DNA of 64,000 bases from Burkholderiaceae bacterium (GCA_019635275.1 JAHBZV010000005.1:1-64000), one strand, 5' to 3'; positions 8,317 to 18,084 are shown, numbered from the stretch's first letter. A program made the numbers and translations. The notes: generated from the letters alone by a model not told the origin.

Positions 8317-9222
8317 TCAATACTCGGAGAGCGACAGCAGGCGCCGCAGCCCGACCACCTCGAGGTAGTCGACGTGATCCTCCGGTCGGTGGACATAGCG
8401 CTCGAGGTACGCCTGCAGCGGGCCGTCGTCGTCCGTCCGGACGAGCACATTGCAGGCCGCGAGGTACTCGCGCAGGTGCGCGTCGTCGCTGAGGTAAAAG
8501 CCGGGGCTCGCGAACGGGTGAGAGCCGAACGGCGCGCGCACCACGGCGTCGGCGCCGGGAATCGAGGTGCGCGCGGGGTCGCGCCGGATCTCTTCGTTCG
8601 AGACGATCTTTTCGACGAAGACCACCGTCCGCTCGGAAGCCCGGTACAGGGCGCGGTCGCCGTAGCTGGTTCCGACGTGCTGGACGTTTCCGAAGACGTC
8701 GGAGAAGCCCGCATGGAGGAACGCCACGTCGGGGCGAATCGCCGGAATCGCGAGCAGCGGCTCGCCAGCGATCGGATCGCGGAATTCCTTCAGCGCGGGA
8801 TTGACGGCGGGAAAGCTCGTGCCGACGCCGGCGCGGGTCGGCAGGAACGGCAGGCGCTGCGCCCCGGCGTGCAGGGCCGCGTAGTACATCCCCTCGTCGC
8901 ATTCGAAGATCTCGAGCTCGCCGCGTTCGGCCGCCCGCTTGATCATCGGCGAGATCGGCGCGAGCGTCTCGGCACCGAAGTAGCAGCTCACGAGCTTGCA
9001 CACGCAGCCGCCGGCGACCAGCAGGTCGAGGTCGAGTCCGCCCGACGCGGGGCCGATGACGGTGAGGTTCCGGCGCTTGCGCCGGATCAGCTCCCGCACC
9101 AGCGGCATCGGGTGGCCGCTGTTGATGAAGCCGCCGAGCGCGATCGTCATGCCGTCGCGCACGAGGTCGGCGGCCTGTGCCACCGAGGCGAGCTTCTCCC
9201 GCCTCTTCGGGGCCTGCGTCAT
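8317..9222 (-). CDS. Class I CoA-transferase alpha-subunit-like protein (GctA / IpdA type)
   Basis: A 301-residue partner of the GctB-like protein. The N-terminal VRDGMTIALGGF and central GPASGGLDLDLLVAGG segments are characteristic of glutaconate CoA-transferase subunit A and of IpdA. An acidic ECDEGM motif (residues 107-112) sits about where IpdA carries its catalytic glutamate, and SNEEIRRDPARTSIPG matches the family's conserved middle. With a beta subunit that seems to lack the transferase glutamate, this pair could be a CoA-ester C-C hydrolase. The ATG at 9222 overlaps the stop of the phosphoesterase gene (ATGA). The substrate is unknown; glutaconate itself is unlikely if the transferase residue is truly missing. 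Confidence 0.78.
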   Translation of the reverse strand: MTQAPKRREKLASVAQAADLVRDGMTIALGGFINSGHPMPLVRELIRRKRRNLTVIGPASGGLDLDLLVAGGCVCKLVSCYFGAETLAPISPMIKRAAERGELEIFECDEGMYYAALHAGAQRLPFLPTRAGVGTSFPAVNPALKEFRDPIAGEPLLAIPAIRPDVAFLHAGFSDVFGNVQHVGTSYGDRALYRASERTVVFVEKIVSNEEIRRDPARTSIPGADAVVRAPFGSHPFASPGFYLSDDAHLREYLAACNVLVRTDDDGPLQAYLERYVHRPEDHVDYLEVVGLRRLLSLSEY

Positions 9223-11345
9223 CCGCGCCCCCCGTCTCCGGGACGGATCAGATACAGGCCCCGAGGAAGCGGTGCGTCGCCGGTCATCTGCAGCGCGTGG
9301 CCCTCGCCGAGCGAGGCTCGCGAAACGACGCCGGTCTGCAGATCCGTGACGAGCACGCCGGCGCCGGGCCGCACGAGCCCCGCCGGCAGGCCGGTGACCG
9401 CCCCGGCGGCCTGCGGATCCTCGGGCAGCACGAGCGCGACCGGCTCGCCGTCGACACGCGCCAGCCGCAGCGACGGGATCGCCGCACCATGACCGGCGAG
9501 TGCCTCGATCCGACGCCCGGCCAACGCCGCGTGCAGGTGCGCGTAGACGCGGCTCGCCGGGCGCGGGTCGTAGCGCCGGTCGATGAAGCCGCTTCGCGGA
9601 AAGTAGCCTCGGTCGACGTCCATGAACGTGTCGAAGAACACGCTGACCGCCGGCTCGAGCAGGTTCGCCAGGACGGTGTCGGCCACGCGGCAGGCGTTGG
9701 CGTGATCGTCGGTGTAGGCGTCGGCCGGGCTCTCGCCGGCGAGGCGCACGTGCGCGAGGACGCCCGCATCGAGTTCGGCGCCCAGCCTTGCGAGCGCCGG
9801 CAGCGCCTGCGCAGGGCTCTCGCGACGCGCCACGCGGAACGCGAGGCCGTCGACGGCGCCGCGCAGTCCCTTCGCGTCGAGCAGCTCGGCCATCTGCTCG
9901 CGCTCGGCGGCGACGAAGCCATGGTTGATGAAGTGACTGAACTTCGAGCCGTCGAACTTCGCGTCCTCGTGCATCCGCAGCTTCGACAGGTACACCTGCG
10001 CACCCGATCGCTCGCGCAGTCGCGCGAGACCCGCTGCCGCCGCCGGCATGTGGGCGCGCGCCAGCACGATCTCGAAGGCGCTGACGAGGTCGGTTGCCGC
10101 GTCGAGCAGTCGCAACGCTTCGGCAGTCGGAAGTCCGTAGCTGTAGACGAGGAACTCGTGTCCCATGTCTCGCAACAGCCGCATGCGCGCGCGCACCCGG
10201 TCGTCGAGCCAGTCCTGGATCGGCACGCGCAACCGGCGCACGCCCATCTCCCAGAGTGCGAGCAGCGGATAGTCGTTGCGGGCCAGCTTGCGCTCGAACT
10301 CCTGCACGCCCCCGGTGGCGGCGATCTCGACCAGTTCGGCCCAGGGATGGCGCAGGTCGACGCCGGCCGTCGCCCGCAGGTTGGTCCGCGTGTGCACCGC
10401 GGGCAAGCGCTCGCGCGGCGCCCCGAGCGTCTCGCCAGGGGCGAGTTCGGCCCCCTGGGTGCGCACGCAATGCGCGACGTGGCCGTTCTCGTGCACGTCG
10501 ACCAGGAAGTAGCCGAACTTTCCGGCGTCTCCCCGCCCGTACTCGCGCGCCGGCGCGACCCGGTAGAACTCGGTGTAGTCGTGCCGCAGGAATGACGTGG
10601 CGGGCAGCAGGTACATCGACGTGTCGCCGATCGCGTCGTACCAGAAGTTGTGGACGTGGCCGGCGAAGAGCGCCTCGGGGCGGTGCTTCGCGACCAGGTC
10701 CAGCAGCCATGACCGCCCGGGTTCGTCGATATTGTCGTAGGTGCCGCGCTCGTTGCGGTCGGTGACGTACGGCGGGTAATGAAGACACACGAAGGTGCGC
10801 TGCCCGGCGCAGGAGGACAGTTCGCGCTCGAACCATTCACGCTGCTCGCGCTCGGCCGGCAAACCCGAGTTGATCAGCTGCGCGTCGAGCGCGAAGAACC
10901 GGCAGCCGTGCGACTCGAACGCGTAGTAGTCGGGGCCGAAGTGCTCCCGGTACTGCGCGACGTGCTCGCTGGTGACTGTTCCGGCGGGCATCCAGTCGAC
11001 CCGCTTGTCCCCGACGTCGTGGTTGCCGGGCAGCACGTGCAGCGGACATCGGGTGACGGCCGACAACGCCTTGAACTGCTCGACCGCGGGCACGAAGCCG
11101 GGCAGCTCGGGCACAGGATGGACGATGTCGCCCAGGTGCATCACGAAGGCCGGCTGCGGCTCGAGCTGCGCGATCGACGCGAAGACGTGGCGCGCGCGGG
11201 CATTGGCGCGCGCGTTGGCTTCGTAGGGTGACGACGAGTGCCCGTCACGCTCGTTGACGTGCGTGTCGGCCACGAGCGCGAACTGGAACAGTCGTCGCCC
11301 GAGCCCGGCTCGAGTCTGTGCGGGCACCGCCGGCGGTTTCGCCAT
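9219..11345 (-). CDS. Calcineurin-like metallophosphoesterase fused to a large C-terminal domain
   Basis: A 708-residue protein. Residues 20-290 contain all five metallophosphoesterase motifs: ADTH, HLGDIVH, LPGNHD, LHYPPY and FAGHVH, so a two-metal phosphoesterase site is predicted. There is no signal peptide. The following 400 residues look like an alpha/beta barrel (RVPIQDW, FLVYSYG, YLSKLRMHEDAKFDGSKF, VFFDTFMDVDRGYF) that I cannot assign to a named family, and a small beta-rich tail ends the protein. It lies inside a catabolic operon between the ADP-forming synthetase and the CoA-transferase-like pair, overlapping the latter by ATGA. Its function is unknown: it could hydrolyse a phosphorylated intermediate or a CoA-derived phosphate. 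The fusion and the context are unusual. Confidence 0.75.
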   Translation of the reverse strand: MAKPPAVPAQTRAGLGRRLFQFALVADTHVNERDGHSSSPYEANARANARARHVFASIAQLEPQPAFVMHLGDIVHPVPELPGFVPAVEQFKALSAVTRCPLHVLPGNHDVGDKRVDWMPAGTVTSEHVAQYREHFGPDYYAFESHGCRFFALDAQLINSGLPAEREQREWFERELSSCAGQRTFVCLHYPPYVTDRNERGTYDNIDEPGRSWLLDLVAKHRPEALFAGHVHNFWYDAIGDTSMYLLPATSFLRHDYTEFYRVAPAREYGRGDAGKFGYFLVDVHENGHVAHCVRTQGAELAPGETLGAPRERLPAVHTRTNLRATAGVDLRHPWAELVEIAATGGVQEFERKLARNDYPLLALWEMGVRRLRVPIQDWLDDRVRARMRLLRDMGHEFLVYSYGLPTAEALRLLDAATDLVSAFEIVLARAHMPAAAAGLARLRERSGAQVYLSKLRMHEDAKFDGSKFSHFINHGFVAAEREQMAELLDAKGLRGAVDGLAFRVARRESPAQALPALARLGAELDAGVLAHVRLAGESPADAYTDDHANACRVADTVLANLLEPAVSVFFDTFMDVDRGYFPRSGFIDRRYDPRPASRVYAHLHAALAGRRIEALAGHGAAIPSLRLARVDGEPVALVLPEDPQAAGAVTGLPAGLVRPGAGVLVTDLQTGVVSRASLGEGHALQMTGDAPLPRGLYLIRPGDGGRG

Positions 11346-11380
11346 CGGATCCTCCTCGGTCAGGTGAACACGGGCGCCGG

Positions 11381-13504
11381 CTAGCTTTCGCGGACGACCA
11401 TCAGCGCGTCGAGCGGAATCGCACCGCGGCCGCGCTCGAACACGCGCAGCGGGTTGATCTCGATTTCCGAGACTTCCGGATGCTCGAGCATCAGGGTCGC
11501 GACCGCCTCGACGCAATCGGCCAGCGCGTCGATGTCGGCCGGCGGCTTGCCGCGCGCACCGGCCAGCAGCGGATGGATCCGCAGCGAGCGAATCAGCGCG
11601 TGCGCCTCGCCGGGCGCGAGCGGCAGCACGCCGATTGCCGCGTCGTGCAGCAGCTCGGTGTAGATGCCGCCCGAACCGACCATGACGACCGGCCCGAAGA
11701 CCGGGTCGCGGCGCGCGCCGACGATCACCTCGATTCCGTCCCCCGCCATCGGCGAGACGAGGACGCCTTCGACGGCCAGGCCCGGCGAGTACCCGAGTGC
11801 GCCTTCCAGGATGCGGCGGTAGGCGACGCGAACCGCCGCATCGTCGCGCAGGTTCAGCGCCACCGCTCCCGCCTCGGTCTTGTGCATCAGGTCGGCTGCG
11901 CAGACCTTCAGGACGACCGGGAAGCCGATCGCGCGGGCTCGCTCGACCGCCTCGTCCTCGGAACCAACCAGCGCCTCGTCGAGCCGCCGCATTCCGTAGC
12001 GTTGCAGCAGGGTCTTGGTCTGGGCCTCGGAACACCGCCCGGCGCCGCCCGAGGCAACGATCGGGGTCGCCGCCGGCGCGGCCAGGGAGAACGAGCGCGT
12101 CGGCCTCGCGCACGCCTCGCCGAAGCGAGCCAGCGCGCCGAGCGCGCGGACGGTGCGCGTCGCGCTCGGCAGCACGGGAACGCCCTCGCTGCGCAGCTGC
12201 GCGATGATCGGCGCAGGTCCCGCGATCCACGCCACCAGCAGCGGCTTGCTCGCCGCCGCGGCGACCTCGCGCAACGTCTGCGCAATCTGTTCGCCATAGC
12301 GTCGGCCCAGGCCGAGAAAGAACACGACCGCGTCGACGTTGGCATCGCCCAGCAGGCAGCCGAGCGCAGCCCTGAGCATCCCCGGCTCGCTCAGGAACTG
12401 GCCCGTCAGATCCACGGGATTGCGCGTCGAGCCGAACTCGGGGACGATCCGCGCGAGCTCGGCCTCGGTCGCCGGATCCAGCCGCGCGAGTTCGAGACCG
12501 TTTCGATCGAGCGCGTCGGCGATCAGCACGCCGGCGCCGCCCGACATCGTCAGAACGCCGACGCGGCGCCCGCCCATCGTCTTGTGCGAGCGCATCAGGC
12601 CGACGATGTCGAGCATCTCCTCCTCGTCATCGACGCGGATCGCGCCGGTCTGGCGGAACACGGCCTGATAGACCTCGTCGGCGCCCGCGATCGCCGCCGT
12701 GTGCGACATCGCCGCGGCGCTGCCCCCCGGCGTGCGGCCAGTCTTGATCAACAGGACGGGCTTGCCGGCGGCGCGTGCCTTCTCGCAGGCGTCGAGGAAC
12801 CGCCTGCCGTCGCGTACGCCCTCGACGTAGCCGGCGACCAGGTCGATCTCGTCGTCGTCGACCATCGCGGCGATCAGCTCGCTCACCGTGATGTCGGCCT
12901 CGTTGCCGGTGACGGCGAAATACTTGAAACCCAGCCCCTGCTCGGCGCTCAGCGTGAAGATGAACGTGCCGAAGGCCCCGCTCTGCGACACGAACCCGGC
13001 GCGCCCCGAGCGCAACACGCCGCGCGGCAATTCGAACGCCTGGCCGAAGTTGGCGATGAACCCCGACGCGAGGTTGGCGATGCCCAGCGAGTTGGGGCCG
13101 AGCAGACGCGTACCGCTGCCTTCGATCGAGCGCATCAGCGTCTGCTGGCGGACCGCGCCGTCGGCTCCGGTTTCGGCATATCCCGAGCTGAACATCACGA
13201 CCTGGCGAACACCCTTGCGCACGCACTGCTCGACGACCGGCTGCGCATGCTGGTACGGGACGGCGACGATCGCGACGTCGACAGGGCCCTCGATCGACTC
13301 GAGGTCGCGGTAACAGCGGTGTCCGCCGATCTCCTCGTAGCGCGGGTTGACAGGGTAGATTCGGCCGCCGAAGCCGAACTCGCGCAGGAAGCGCATCGGC
13401 TTGCCGCCGATCTTGTTGTCGTCGGGCGATGCGCCGACGACCGCCACGGTCCCGGCATCGAGCAGGATGGGCCCCTTGCGGGTGCCCGAGGTCAGGTCGT
13501 CCAT
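11381..13504 (-). CDS. ADP-forming acyl-CoA synthetase (acetate-CoA ligase ADP-forming family)
   Basis: A 707-residue single-chain enzyme with fused alpha and beta parts: CoA-binding Rossmann domain (residues 10-140), succinyl-CoA-synthetase-like ligase domains (150-460) and a C-terminal ATP-grasp domain (490-707). The phosphohistidine motif AMSHTAAIAG places the catalytic histidine at residue 268. The family makes acyl-CoA from a free acid, ATP and CoA with release of ADP and phosphate, reversibly. In this operon it is the most likely activating enzyme for the imported acid, because no AMP-forming ligase is present. The ATG at 13504 lies 40 bases downstream of the GCDH-like gene, and the phosphoesterase gene follows after 35 bases. 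Confidence 0.88.
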   Translation of the reverse strand: MDDLTSGTRKGPILLDAGTVAVVGASPDDNKIGGKPMRFLREFGFGGRIYPVNPRYEEIGGHRCYRDLESIEGPVDVAIVAVPYQHAQPVVEQCVRKGVRQVVMFSSGYAETGADGAVRQQTLMRSIEGSGTRLLGPNSLGIANLASGFIANFGQAFELPRGVLRSGRAGFVSQSGAFGTFIFTLSAEQGLGFKYFAVTGNEADITVSELIAAMVDDDEIDLVAGYVEGVRDGRRFLDACEKARAAGKPVLLIKTGRTPGGSAAAMSHTAAIAGADEVYQAVFRQTGAIRVDDEEEMLDIVGLMRSHKTMGGRRVGVLTMSGGAGVLIADALDRNGLELARLDPATEAELARIVPEFGSTRNPVDLTGQFLSEPGMLRAALGCLLGDANVDAVVFFLGLGRRYGEQIAQTLREVAAAASKPLLVAWIAGPAPIIAQLRSEGVPVLPSATRTVRALGALARFGEACARPTRSFSLAAPAATPIVASGGAGRCSEAQTKTLLQRYGMRRLDEALVGSEDEAVERARAIGFPVVLKVCAADLMHKTEAGAVALNLRDDAAVRVAYRRILEGALGYSPGLAVEGVLVSPMAGDGIEVIVGARRDPVFGPVVMVGSGGIYTELLHDAAIGVLPLAPGEAHALIRSLRIHPLLAGARGKPPADIDALADCVEAVATLMLEHPEVSEIEINPLRVFERGRGAIPLDALMVVRES

Positions 13505-13544
13505 TCCAGTCACGTTTCGAAGGTCGGTGCGTGGGCCCGCGATC

Positions 13545-14768
13545 TCAGGCGGTGAACGCCTGGATCCCGGTCTGGGCGCGACCGAGGACCAGCGCGTGGA
13601 TGTCACGGGTTCCCTCGAGTGTGTTGACCACCTCGAGGTTCATCATGTGGCGGACGACGTGGAACTCGTCCGAGATCCCGTTGCCGCCGAGCATGTCGCG
13701 CGCCTCGCGCGCAATTTCGAGCGCCCTCGCGGCCGAGTGGCGCTTCACCAGCGAGATCATCTCGGGCGCCGCCCTGCCCTCCTCGCGCAGGCGGCTGATT
13801 CGCAGGGCAGCCTGCAGGCCGACCGCGATCTCGGTCTGCATGTCGGCGAGCTTCTTCTGGATCAGCTGGCTCGCGGCGAGCGGCCGACCGAACTGCTTGC
13901 GCTCGAGCACGTACTGGCGCGCCGTGTGCCAGCAGAACTCGGCCGCGCCCCAGACGCCCCAGCAGATGCTGAAGCGCGCGTTGTTCAGCCCGGCAAACGG
14001 ACCCTTGAGCCCTACCGCGCCGGGCAGAACCTGATCCTCCGGCACGAACACCTCGTCCATGACGATCTGTCCGGTCGGCGACGCGCGCATCGCGAACTTC
14101 CCCTCGATCTTCGGGGTCGACAGACCCTTGGCACCGCGCTCGAGGATGTGCCCGCGCACCGCGCCCTCCTCGTTCCTGGCCCAGACGACGAACACGTCGG
14201 CAACCGGCGCGTGCGTGATCCAGGTCTTGGTGCCGCTGATCAGATAGCCCCCGGCAGTCTTGCGGGCGCGGCTGCCCATGCTGGCCGGATCCGAGCCGTG
14301 GTCGGGCTCGGTAAGGCCGAAGGCGCCGATCCACTCGCCGGTGGCCATTCGGGGCAGGTATCGCGCGCGATGCTCGTCGCTGCCGAAGTTGTAGATGACA
14401 TCCATGACCATGGTCTGGATGTTGGCCGACGAACGGTAGGCGGTATCCACGCGCTCGAACTCGCGCATGATCAGGCCACTCGCCACGAAACCGATGCCGG
14501 GGCAGCCGTAGCCATCGATGAAGGCGCCGAGAAAGCCGAGCTCGCCCATCTCGTTCAGCACCGCGCGATCGAATCCCTCGTGGCGGTTCTGCATCAGGAT
14601 CCGCGGCATCAGCCGCTCCTGCGCATAGCGGCGCGCGGCGTCCCGGATCATCCGCTCGTCGTCGGTGAGCTGGTCCTCGAGGAGCAGCGGGTCCGCCCAG
14701 TCGAAGCGCCCCGAGACGAGGCGCGAAGGTCGTGCTTGCGAAGAGGCGTCCGTGGCCGGACCGTTCAT
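13545..14768 (-). CDS. Glutaryl-CoA-dehydrogenase-like acyl-CoA dehydrogenase
   Basis: A 407-residue acyl-CoA dehydrogenase whose C-terminal half is nearly textbook glutaryl-CoA dehydrogenase: [21 protein letters not shown] and [10 protein letters not shown]. The expected catalytic base is Glu385 in NTLEGTRD. The N-terminal half is less typical: [20 protein letters not shown] replaces the usual YRS-MSVQSSLVM stretch around the substrate-binding arginine, so it may act on another dicarboxyl-CoA or on a bulkier acid, with or without decarboxylation. It sits between the TRAP permease gene and the ADP-forming synthetase gene. ATG at 14768. Confidence 0.82.
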   Translation of the reverse strand: MNGPATDASSQARPSRLVSGRFDWADPLLLEDQLTDDERMIRDAARRYAQERLMPRILMQNRHEGFDRAVLNEMGELGFLGAFIDGYGCPGIGFVASGLIMREFERVDTAYRSSANIQTMVMDVIYNFGSDEHRARYLPRMATGEWIGAFGLTEPDHGSDPASMGSRARKTAGGYLISGTKTWITHAPVADVFVVWARNEEGAVRGHILERGAKGLSTPKIEGKFAMRASPTGQIVMDEVFVPEDQVLPGAVGLKGPFAGLNNARFSICWGVWGAAEFCWHTARQYVLERKQFGRPLAASQLIQKKLADMQTEIAVGLQAALRISRLREEGRAAPEMISLVKRHSAARALEIAREARDMLGGNGISDEFHVVRHMMNLEVVNTLEGTRDIHALVLGRAQTGIQAFTA

Positions 14769-14822
14769 GCGAGATTCTCCCGATTCGATTGCGATGATTT
14801 CCCGGGCTGCCGCCTGCCGGTG

Positions 14823-16760
14823 CTAGGCGGTCAGCGACGAGCGGCCCGCGCCGACCGGGCCGGCGGCCGAACCGGCCGCAGCGGCCCCGGCGCGCCTGGC
14901 GCGCAGCTGCATCCTGAGCAGGACCACGAACGATGCGCAGCCCAGGGCGAGCATCGGGTACTCCAGCGGAAGGTGGTCGATGTGGCGGAACATCGAGTAT
15001 CCGAACATCATCGCCGCCGTGAAGTACGCGAGCGAGCGCTCGAGGCGGGTGAACACGGTGAGCCCGCAGCCGTAGAGGGCCGCCGTGAAAGCGGTCATGC
15101 CCAACGGGACCGCGATCATCGATCCGACTGCCCACAGCCAGTCGTTCGGGCGCAGCACCACGACCGGGTTGAAGATGATGACGAACGGGATGATGAAACC
15201 GGAGATCGCGAGCTTGAACGCGCTCATCGACGTCTTGAAGTAGTTCGCGCCCGCGATCCCCGCCCCTGCCAGTGCGGCGAGCGCGACCGGCGGCGTCAGC
15301 GCCGAGATCACCGCAAAGTAGAACGCGAAGAAGTGGGCCGACAGCGGGTCGACGCCCATCTTGATGATGATCGGCACCACGACGATCGCGACGAGGCTGT
15401 ACGCAGCAGTGGTCGGGACACCGCAACCGAGCACGATCGAGACGAGCATCGTGACGACCAACGCGATGACCAGGTTGCCGGCGCTCAGCAGTTCGACCAG
15501 GCCGGCGATCTTGTTGCCGAGGCCGGTGGTGATCAGCGTCTGCGCGATCAGGCCGACGATGGCCAGCGAGACGCCGATCTGCGCGCCGACCAGCGCCCCG
15601 CCGGCCAGGCACCTCAGCAGGTCCATCAACTTGGGCCGGGTCTCGCGCCCGACGTAGCTCAACGCGATCGACAGCAGGATCGCCCAGAACGCCGCATTGG
15701 CGGGGCTGTATTGCATCAGCAGCATGGCCACCAGCACGCCGAGCGGCAGCACGAACAGCGGCAGGCGCCTTGCGATCAGCCCGTAGTCGATCGACTCGGA
15801 AGGCGGGCGGATACCCTGCCTGACGGCGAGAAACTGGACGCCGAGCATCACGCCCCAGAAGTAGAGGATCGCCGGAATGATCCCGGCGACCATGACCTCG
15901 GCGTACGGAACGCCGAGGAACGAGGCCATCATGAATGCGGCGGCACCCATGACCGGTGGCATCAGCTGTCCGCCGGTGGAAGCGGTGGCCTCGATCGCGC
16001 CCGCATGCTCGGGCTTGAACCCGACCTTCTTCATGAATGGGATCGTGAACGAGCCGGTGATGGCGACGTTGGCGACCGCAGCGCCGGAGACCATGCCGAC
16101 CAGCGCGCTCGAGACGACGGCGGTCTGGCCGGGGCCGCCCTGCATGACACGCCCGGGGATCTTGCCCGCCTCGAAGAAGAAGTCGTTGACCCTGATGACA
16201 CCGAGGAGCGCCCCGAACACTACGAACAGGAACACCTGGTTCGCCGAGATCGACAGGAAGGTGCCGTAGATTCCGGAGAGCCCGATGCTGAGGTACGAGA
16301 CGATGTACTCGATCGTGAATGGCTTGTGGTACAACTGCCCGGGCAACAGATGCCCGAACACGAAGTACGCGACGAAGAGGGCAGCGACGATCGGGAGCGT
16401 GATCCCCCAGGCCTGGCGGGTCGCCTCGACGACCAACACGATCAGAAGAATCCCTACGAGCAGATCGGTGCGCTCGGGATACCCGATGACCTCCTCGAGG
16501 TGACCGATGTTCAGGTAGACGTAGGCCGTCCCGATCAGGCTGAGCACGACGAGCCCCCCCTGCACCGCTGCACTCCATCTCGTCTTTGCGGTCCTCATGC
16601 CGTTCAGGAACAGCAGGACCAACGTGAACGCCAGGTGCACGTTCTGGTGCTCGTATGCCCCGAAGAAGAGGTACTGCGTCGACACCAGGTGGTAGGCCAG
16701 CATGCCGAGGCCGAGGACCAGCAGCATCCATTCGACGCTCTTGTCATACCGCTCGTTCAT
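14823..16760 (-). CDS. TRAP transporter fused permease (DctQM fusion, TAXI-associated)
   Basis: A 645-residue inner-membrane protein with some 16-18 hydrophobic segments, in which the small DctQ-type and large DctM-type subunits form one chain, as is typical of TAXI-type TRAP systems. PFMKKVGFKPEHAGAIEATASTGGQLMPP and related stretches (given here only in part: GAIEATASTGGQ, LMPPVMGAA) are family hallmarks. It imports organic acids with a sodium gradient, fed by the periplasmic binding protein encoded 226 bases upstream. I chose the ATG at 16760, which has a GAGGAG ribosome binding site eight bases upstream; a TTG one codon earlier is less likely. Confidence 0.9.
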   Translation of the reverse strand: MNERYDKSVEWMLLVLGLGMLAYHLVSTQYLFFGAYEHQNVHLAFTLVLLFLNGMRTAKTRWSAAVQGGLVVLSLIGTAYVYLNIGHLEEVIGYPERTDLLVGILLIVLVVEATRQAWGITLPIVAALFVAYFVFGHLLPGQLYHKPFTIEYIVSYLSIGLSGIYGTFLSISANQVFLFVVFGALLGVIRVNDFFFEAGKIPGRVMQGGPGQTAVVSSALVGMVSGAAVANVAITGSFTIPFMKKVGFKPEHAGAIEATASTGGQLMPPVMGAAAFMMASFLGVPYAEVMVAGIIPAILYFWGVMLGVQFLAVRQGIRPPSESIDYGLIARRLPLFVLPLGVLVAMLLMQYSPANAAFWAILLSIALSYVGRETRPKLMDLLRCLAGGALVGAQIGVSLAIVGLIAQTLITTGLGNKIAGLVELLSAGNLVIALVVTMLVSIVLGCGVPTTAAYSLVAIVVVPIIIKMGVDPLSAHFFAFYFAVISALTPPVALAALAGAGIAGANYFKTSMSAFKLAISGFIIPFVIIFNPVVVLRPNDWLWAVGSMIAVPLGMTAFTAALYGCGLTVFTRLERSLAYFTAAMMFGYSMFRHIDHLPLEYPMLALGCASFVVLLRMQLRARRAGAAAAGSAAGPVGAGRSSLTA

Positions 16761-16945
16761 CAACGCGTCTCCTCACGTTGCCCGCCTGCCGCTACGGCCC
16801 ACCGGGGCTCGTGCCGCCATTGTTCCGGCATCCCGCCCTGGCTGGAACGAAGCTCGATGCGCCGGGGCACCGGACACTTCGCAGGCAAGGGCCGCGATCG
16901 ATTTCGCCCGCCTGACCGGGGCGTCTGTCGTACCGACATCGCCGA

Positions 16946-16972
16946 CCGCAGCCGGCTCCGGGCCGGCTGCGG
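16946..16972. repeat. 11-bp perfect stem-loop after the solute-binding-protein gene
   Basis: CCGCAGCCGGC, a five-base loop and GCCGGCTGCGG form a perfect GC-rich hairpin 14 bases past the stop of the TAXI binding protein and 186 bases ahead of the permease start. No T-tract follows. A hairpin at this place in a transporter operon commonly protects the upstream message from 3' exonucleases and lowers readthrough, giving more binding protein than permease. Confidence 0.55.
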
Positions 16973-16986
16973 CCTGCACGCCTCGC

Positions 16987-18018
16987 TTACTTGATGATTC
17001 CGGCTTCGCGATACGCGCGCAGCGCGCCCGGGTGAATGTCCTTCGGGTCGGCTCCGTACGGCATCGCGGCGGTCGACATCAGCTTGCCGAGCGCGTGTAC
17101 CTCGGCGAAGGCCTTGATGTTTTTGATGATCAGCTTGGTCGTCTCGTAGGCGAGGTCGTCGGGGAACTCGGGCGCGACCATCCATGCCGCGGTGTCGGCG
17201 AAGATCTCCATCGGGGCGCTGACGCCTGGAAGCGTGTTCGCCGGAATGGTCACGGGCACCATGTTCATCCCCTTGGCAATGGTCTTCTTGACCGCGTCGG
17301 CGCCCCAGGCAAGGTGGTACACCTTGCGCCCCGACGCCAGGAATTCGACCGTCTGCGGGCTGAGCTCGAGCTTGTTCGTCAACGGATCGAAGTAGCCGCC
17401 GACGACCGCCGCATCCACCGTGCCGTCGAGCAGCGCGTCGACAGCCTCCTTCGTGCCGACGTATTGCACCTTCACCTGGTCGGCCGGAATCCCCCAGCCA
17501 TAGCGGATCGTCCATTCCGGCTGCACCGCCCAGTTGATCTGCGGCGCGCGTCCGAGCGCGATCTTCTTGCCCGCGAGGTCCTTGATCGACTTGATGTCGG
17601 GGTTGAGCGTCGCGAGCCAGACGGCGGTGAGGTTGTAGTTCGCCAGCAGCTTCAGCGGCGGATACTTCTTGTCGAATGGCTTTTCCCCGGCGGCGGCCAG
17701 GCCGGCGACGCCGGCGCCGGAACCGACGATCATGGTCTTCTTCAACTCGGGCTCGCGATCGAGCTTCTTGATGTTGAAGACGAAGCCCGGGCTCTCCGCA
17801 TGGCTCACGCGCAGCCACGGATGGTGTTTCTTCGAGATCTCCTCGAGCGCCGATCCGAGGACGTACGAGCCGGTGCCGAACGGCGCGCTGATCAGGCTCA
17901 CCGTGACCGGCGGGTGATCGGCGGCGACCGCGTTGCCCGCGCTTCCGGCGGCGAGCGCCGCGGCGAAGGCAAGGCCGATCGTCGCCGTGCGGCGCGAGTG
18001 CGAGATGCTGTGCTTCAT
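16987..18018 (-). CDS. TAXI family TRAP transporter solute-binding protein
   Basis: A 343-residue periplasmic binding protein with a clear Sec signal peptide: MKHSISHSRRTATIGLAF then an alanine-rich core, with a likely cut after NAVAA (residue 36). The mature protein has TAXI-family features such as APFGTGSYVLGSALEEIS near the N-terminus and IKDLAGKKIALG centrally. The family binds organic acids such as glutamate, 2-oxoglutarate or aromatic acids. ATG at 18018 follows an AGGAGG site. It lies between the DUF35 gene and the fused permease and is the first step of substrate entry for the operon. Confidence 0.9.
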   Translation of the reverse strand: MKHSISHSRRTATIGLAFAAALAAGSAGNAVAADHPPVTVSLISAPFGTGSYVLGSALEEISKKHHPWLRVSHAESPGFVFNIKKLDREPELKKTMIVGSGAGVAGLAAAGEKPFDKKYPPLKLLANYNLTAVWLATLNPDIKSIKDLAGKKIALGRAPQINWAVQPEWTIRYGWGIPADQVKVQYVGTKEAVDALLDGTVDAAVVGGYFDPLTNKLELSPQTVEFLASGRKVYHLAWGADAVKKTIAKGMNMVPVTIPANTLPGVSAPMEIFADTAAWMVAPEFPDDLAYETTKLIIKNIKAFAEVHALGKLMSTAAMPYGADPKDIHPGALRAYREAGIIK

Positions 18019-18084
18019 GGTGTCGTCCTCCTGTCGTTGGGCGGATCGCCCCTTCTGATTTTCCGGTGTGAACGCGCGCATCCG

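Noticed and set aside
13401..16994. A 1,197-codon open frame on the plus strand opposite the TRAP permease and GCDH-like genes
   Set aside because: Long antisense frames are expected in such GC-rich DNA. The product is Arg/Asp/His-rich without any domain, and the minus-strand genes have full family motifs.
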